NCBI GenBank assembly: GCA_034698045.1
Contig: JAQGAU010000205.1
Span: 1 to 34,654 of the forward strand
DNA: 34,654 nucleotides
Reading direction: 5' to 3'
Origin: Paramacrobiotus richtersi
Taxonomy: Eukaryota > Tardigrada > Eutardigrada > Parachela > Macrobiotidae
Under the pieces are notes generated by a model that was not told the DNA's origin, did not search any database, and worked only from the letters and a program-made list of their open reading frames with translations. The translations under genes and the position numbers were made by a program. The stretch's first letter is position 1. Every line of letters starts with the position of its first letter. This document shows, piece after piece, positions 31,491 through 34,654 of this stretch.

Positions 31491-32191
31491 TAGTCAGCAT
31501 TATTTCGGTGTTATCACATGTTTTGATATCGCTGAATCGACTCTGGGCCATCAGATTCCCTATCTCGTACAGACGGCGTCACAGTAAAAGAATGGCAGTA
31601 TATGTCTGCCTCGCGATGGTCGCGTATGTGCATTTGGTACCGTTTCCGGCGTTTTTACTGGATGTCTTTGTTTACAATCCTCCTGAACAACGAAAGGAAT
31701 GCAGACCGGTCAATAATTCCATCATGGTTCACTGGAGTCGTATCGCGTTTTTCTTAGACAGGCTGATACCGCTCATCATTGTCATTTGCGTGTACATCTA
31801 CATTCTATGTAAAAGATGGAACAGGTCAAATGTCGGGACTGGCACCGTTACCCAGCCAAGTATGGACGTTGTGGCTACGCCTGCAGCTGTTCGTAGCAGA
31901 TATGTGACGACAGACAGCGGTAGAAGTACGCATATACACAGACAAAGAGAGGCTTCACCCGTCATGGAACTGGGGGCTAATCTGAGAAGAAAGACAGTGA
32001 AACCGTTCATTGTCTTGACAATGACATCGGCCAGTGTGTTTATCTGCTGGATCCCGACGGATATCTACTGGGGGGCGATGATATTCCTAAACATTCGCTT
32101 ATCGAGTTACATACTCTATATTATAACCTCAACTTTATGCTTTTTACAGATGGTATTTGATCCACTGATGTGGGTATATAGTTTACGATAG
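31491..32191 (+). CDS. Class A GPCR, terminal exon (TM3-TM7)
   Basis: About 233 codons are open to a TAG at 32189. TM3 ends in LISLNRLWAIRFPIS, with NRL in place of the usual DRY. TM4 (MAVYVCLAMVAYVHLVPF) follows, then an extracellular loop with the conserved Cys (KECRP) and TM5 (DRLIPLIIVICVYIYILC). Next come a basic third loop of about 70 residues, TM6 (SVFICWIPTDIYW, the CWxP switch) and TM7 (LQMVFDPLMWVYSLR, DPLMW for NPxxY). There is practically no C-tail. TM1 and TM2 are missing. The frame starts at a possible acceptor (CACCAG or CAGTAG) right where the F-box fragment stops. No ligand can be assigned; amine or peptide type orphan. It is either the last exon of a gene cut by rearrangement or a retained fragment. 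Confidence 0.8.
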
Positions 32192-33431
32192 ACGATGGTA
32201 GAGGTCTCCGTTAAATGAACTAACTAGTTATTCGTTTAATTTGTCCCTTCTGTTTACGGGGGAACAAATCGGAAAAGATTTTTAATTAACAGAATATGTC
32301 AGCATCAGGGTTGTGGTATGCCGCGGTCGAAGGTGACAGAAAGACGTTGCAAGCGCGAAGATACATCTACGGTACTGCTATTCATTGATTGCGGAAACAA
32401 ATTATACAATTTATACCAGATTAAAAATTTACTTGAGTAACTCATATAGTATAAACTAGCTGTACATATAGCAGTAGAGAACTACGATACTCACATATGT
32501 GGGCTGCTCCAACATTATCATAATTAAGCCCGAAAGTTATGGTGCTGCGGTGACAGACCGCTTCGAAGGCCTACCGAACCCAATATCACGGTCGTTTAAC
32601 CAAATTAAACCGATTTATACGGATGAATGTGACCTTTAGGTGGTCTACCCAAGCCAGGTACGGGAAAATGATGTCCCGCATAATACGTATAACAGCGAAC
32701 GTAACCTTGATCAAGCCTCTGTACTTTAATTTGTACTTTGAGAGAATGTACTTTGACAGCAATAACACGTTTCCGGTCAGCTCGTATTGTGCTTGAGACG
32801 TGCAGGGACTGGACATTAACTTCGATTATTTAGAAATTCGAAAAAACGTTAACGAATACCTCTCGCTGGTAGTTTGGATATGGTTAAGTATCGTCAAGTC
32901 TCTGCGCCATTTCGCATTGTCGGTCTGTTAGTCAAAAACGAGACAATCAAGGTACTGCTATAAAGTCCTTTGACGCGTTGTTACGGTTTGTTTGCATGTT
33001 ATTCGTTTCCAGTCTTGCATGTCATTATGAACTGGTAGAAGTACATCTAGCGTTATTGGAAATTGGGACAAAAGTCGGTTGCAATTGGTTCGTCGGTCCC
33101 GTCATGATACAGTCGCATGGCTTTCGCGTTACTGAATGTTCAGCGCACTTCCCTTTCGCTTTGGTAGAATTTTTCCGACATAAAGCAGGCGTAAGGTACT
33201 GCAGTTTCTTACCTTCTGGCTTTGCAAATTCCTGCTTGAACTGAACGGAGGTGTACCTAGCTGTTTTTGTCGGGCGTAAGTTATACATATGCGCAGTCGG
33301 ATAAACTCTCCTAGAACGTTTTTAGCTATGGTGTTAATTTTACAAATCGAGCATACGTGTGGGATTCTTTTTATTTTAGACCAACTTCGTTTATCCTAAC
33401 AAGCATTAAGACGCATTAAATTTTAGGTCGA
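32192..33431. other. No gene seen
   Basis: A 30-codon frame from ATG 32297 (MSASGLWYAAVEGDRKTLQ) looks like the start of an ankyrin repeat, but it stops at once. Other frames have no motif. The 3' end of the GPCR transcript should lie at the left of this stretch. Confidence 0.4.
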
Positions 33432-34126
33432 TGCTGCGTGCACGGGAAAACACGGGCACTGGCTGCGTGCACGGGTGCTCACGGGTATCCACTGCGTGCA
33501 TAGGTTCTGACCACGGGTTTTACTCGGCGCACGGGGTTTGGAAATTTATTCAAATGTTGAAGACATGTACGAGTTTGCGTGACTAGTATCAGTTCACAGG
33601 TGGCTAAGTCAGAACCAGTCTTAAGGTCATATGACGTAAGTCAAACCCGTTCCAACGAAAGACATCCAGAATGTTTATACACGACTGGATCAGGGGCCGC
33701 GGAAAGGCATAACGGAGGGTAATATCACAGAGAACACATTTCTGGATGCAGATTTCGGTGTTCAAGTAATCTATGAGCCGCTGCATTAGCAGCTTCTGGT
33801 GCGAAGGAAAAAGGAAATCTGTTTCTACTGTTCGTTGGGGCGCGATCTGTCCGAAGAACCGGAACGATGGTGATACGAACAGCAAAGCTTGATTCCCTTT
33901 AACAGAGCGTCATTTGACCAAAACATTCGTTTTACGCCCGTGCGGAATACGTTTAGAGTAATCATTGTTCCTAGATTATGGCATAAAAAGGTTACTGTTT
34001 CGGTTTTCAAAAATTACAAACCCCGTGCACACAGTTGAAATCCGTTCCGAAACCCGTGCGCGGAGTAAAGACCCGTGCGACCACCCGTGCACGCAGATAA
34101 ACCCGTGTTTTCCCGTGCACGCAGCA
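33432..34126. mobile_element. Inverted-repeat element C
   Basis: Arms of about 110 bases: the left starts TGCTGCGTGCACGGGAAAAC and the right ends with its complement at 34126. Each arm repeats TGCGTGCACGGG or GCGCACGGGTTT modules with degenerate spacing. The interior (about 33545-34010) is not tandem. A 93-codon minus-strand frame (33885-33604) lies inside, without a recognised motif. No transposase is evident. A partial relative is at 30563-30636. Confidence 0.78.
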
Positions 34127-34618
34127 ATTATGATATTATTATCATCATTATTAAAAAACGTATTTAACAAAAACATTATTAAAAACATTATTATCGTCGT
34201 CGTTATTATTAAAATAATGATCATCATTATTAAATTTATAATCAAACTATTCAACCTCAAGTTCGCATAGACATAATCCAGCTCGTGGTTGTGAATGCGA
34301 GACAGAAAATCTGTTTGGATCGCACGCATTTGCCCTCGAACATGGGTTTAAAACCCAACTGCATAATAATTATGTAAAAGCAAAAATTCGCGTAGCCATA
34401 GAACATTTACAGCAACCGGGAATTTGCTGGGGTGCTCGGTTTCGCCCCTTCACTGGCTGCGGCGCTTGACTGCTACGATTGGCGTTCTGTTTCCGGACGT
34501 GTGGCGATGGCGGTCGTTCCAAAGGTGGCACCATTTCGCCTCAAATTACTTTTGATCTATGTCTGTTTATTCGTTTGATCTCTATCGTTTGGCTGTTTTT
34601 CTTTCGAACTAACAGTTG
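34127..34618. other. ATT-rich simple sequence and unassigned end region
   Basis: 34130-34250 is a degenerate ATT/ATC microsatellite. The rest shows no gene. The CTCGAACATGGGTTTAAAACC stretch near 34335 loosely recalls a tRNA T-arm, but no tRNA folds around it. Confidence 0.45.
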
Positions 34619-34654
34619 AGCATCGCCGTTCTCTAGCTGCGGCGGGGGGGGGGG
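34619..34654 (+). repeat. Arm of mini-element D running into terminal poly-G
   Basis: GCATCGCCGTTCTCTAGCTG and the following CGGCG are the exact complement of the right arm of D at 25334-25357. The sequence then turns into a run of G to the window end, as seen when assemblies or reads end artificially. Confidence 0.7.

Noticed and set aside
33604-33885. 93-codon minus-strand frame as a host gene
   Set aside because: It is contained in inverted-repeat element C and has no recognised motif. It is kept only as a note on that element.
34330-34375. tRNA-like T-arm (TCGAACATGGGTTT)
   Set aside because: No acceptor, D or anticodon stem can be folded around it.

Overview
The window is eukaryotic: it has short introns with GT..AG ends, a LINE, MITEs, a MULE transposon and host genes of animal type. 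The best organism clue is a broken copy of a CAHS (cytoplasmic abundant heat-soluble) gene at about 24.6-25.1 kb. CAHS proteins are known only from eutardigrades, so I infer a tardigrade contig. Both edges are G-rich or poly-G, which looks like the natural ends of an assembled contig.

Layout. 1-7.9 kb is repeat: two diverged copies of one foldback-like element lie side by side (A 181-2982, B 2985-7907). Their long inverted arms are built of degenerate 31/44-bp tandem units. 7.9-8.6 kb holds the 3' remnant of an old LTR element. 8.6-12.1 kb holds two decayed copies of a BTB-BACK-Kelch gene separated by a dead LINE on the minus strand. At 14.15-14.41 kb lies a well-preserved terminal exon with two GoLoco motifs (Pins/LGN/GPSM type) whose upstream exons I cannot find. 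14.95-20.35 kb holds two head-to-tail paralogous genes on the minus strand. They have a novel-looking architecture: an N-terminal Agenet/Tudor-like region, then an F-box, then a variable C-terminal region, with conserved phase-0 exon structure. 22.9-24.5 kb has three coding-like segments, perhaps of a death-domain-like protein.

24.6-25.1 kb is the CAHS pseudogene. A 0.1-kb palindromic mini-element (D) follows. 25.7-28.9 kb is a decayed MULE transposon interrupted by a 395-bp MITE. 28.9-31.0 kb is repeats, including a 28-bp minisatellite and a second MITE nested in the end of another inverted-repeat element. At 31.24-31.49 kb a broken third F-box paralog abuts the last exon of a class A GPCR (31.49-32.19 kb). 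33.43-34.13 kb is another inverted-repeat element (C), and the window ends inside an arm of the D element.

Only the two F-box genes look like intact, complete host genes. The GoLoco exon and the GPCR exon are clean but orphaned. Most of the rest is genomic debris: three unrelated inverted-repeat families all have arms made of internal repeats, and gene fragments are scattered among them. The genes do not form an evident pathway. The biology on offer is a tardigrade-specific gene family with a decayed member (CAHS), a lineage-specific F-box family, and repeat-driven shuffling.
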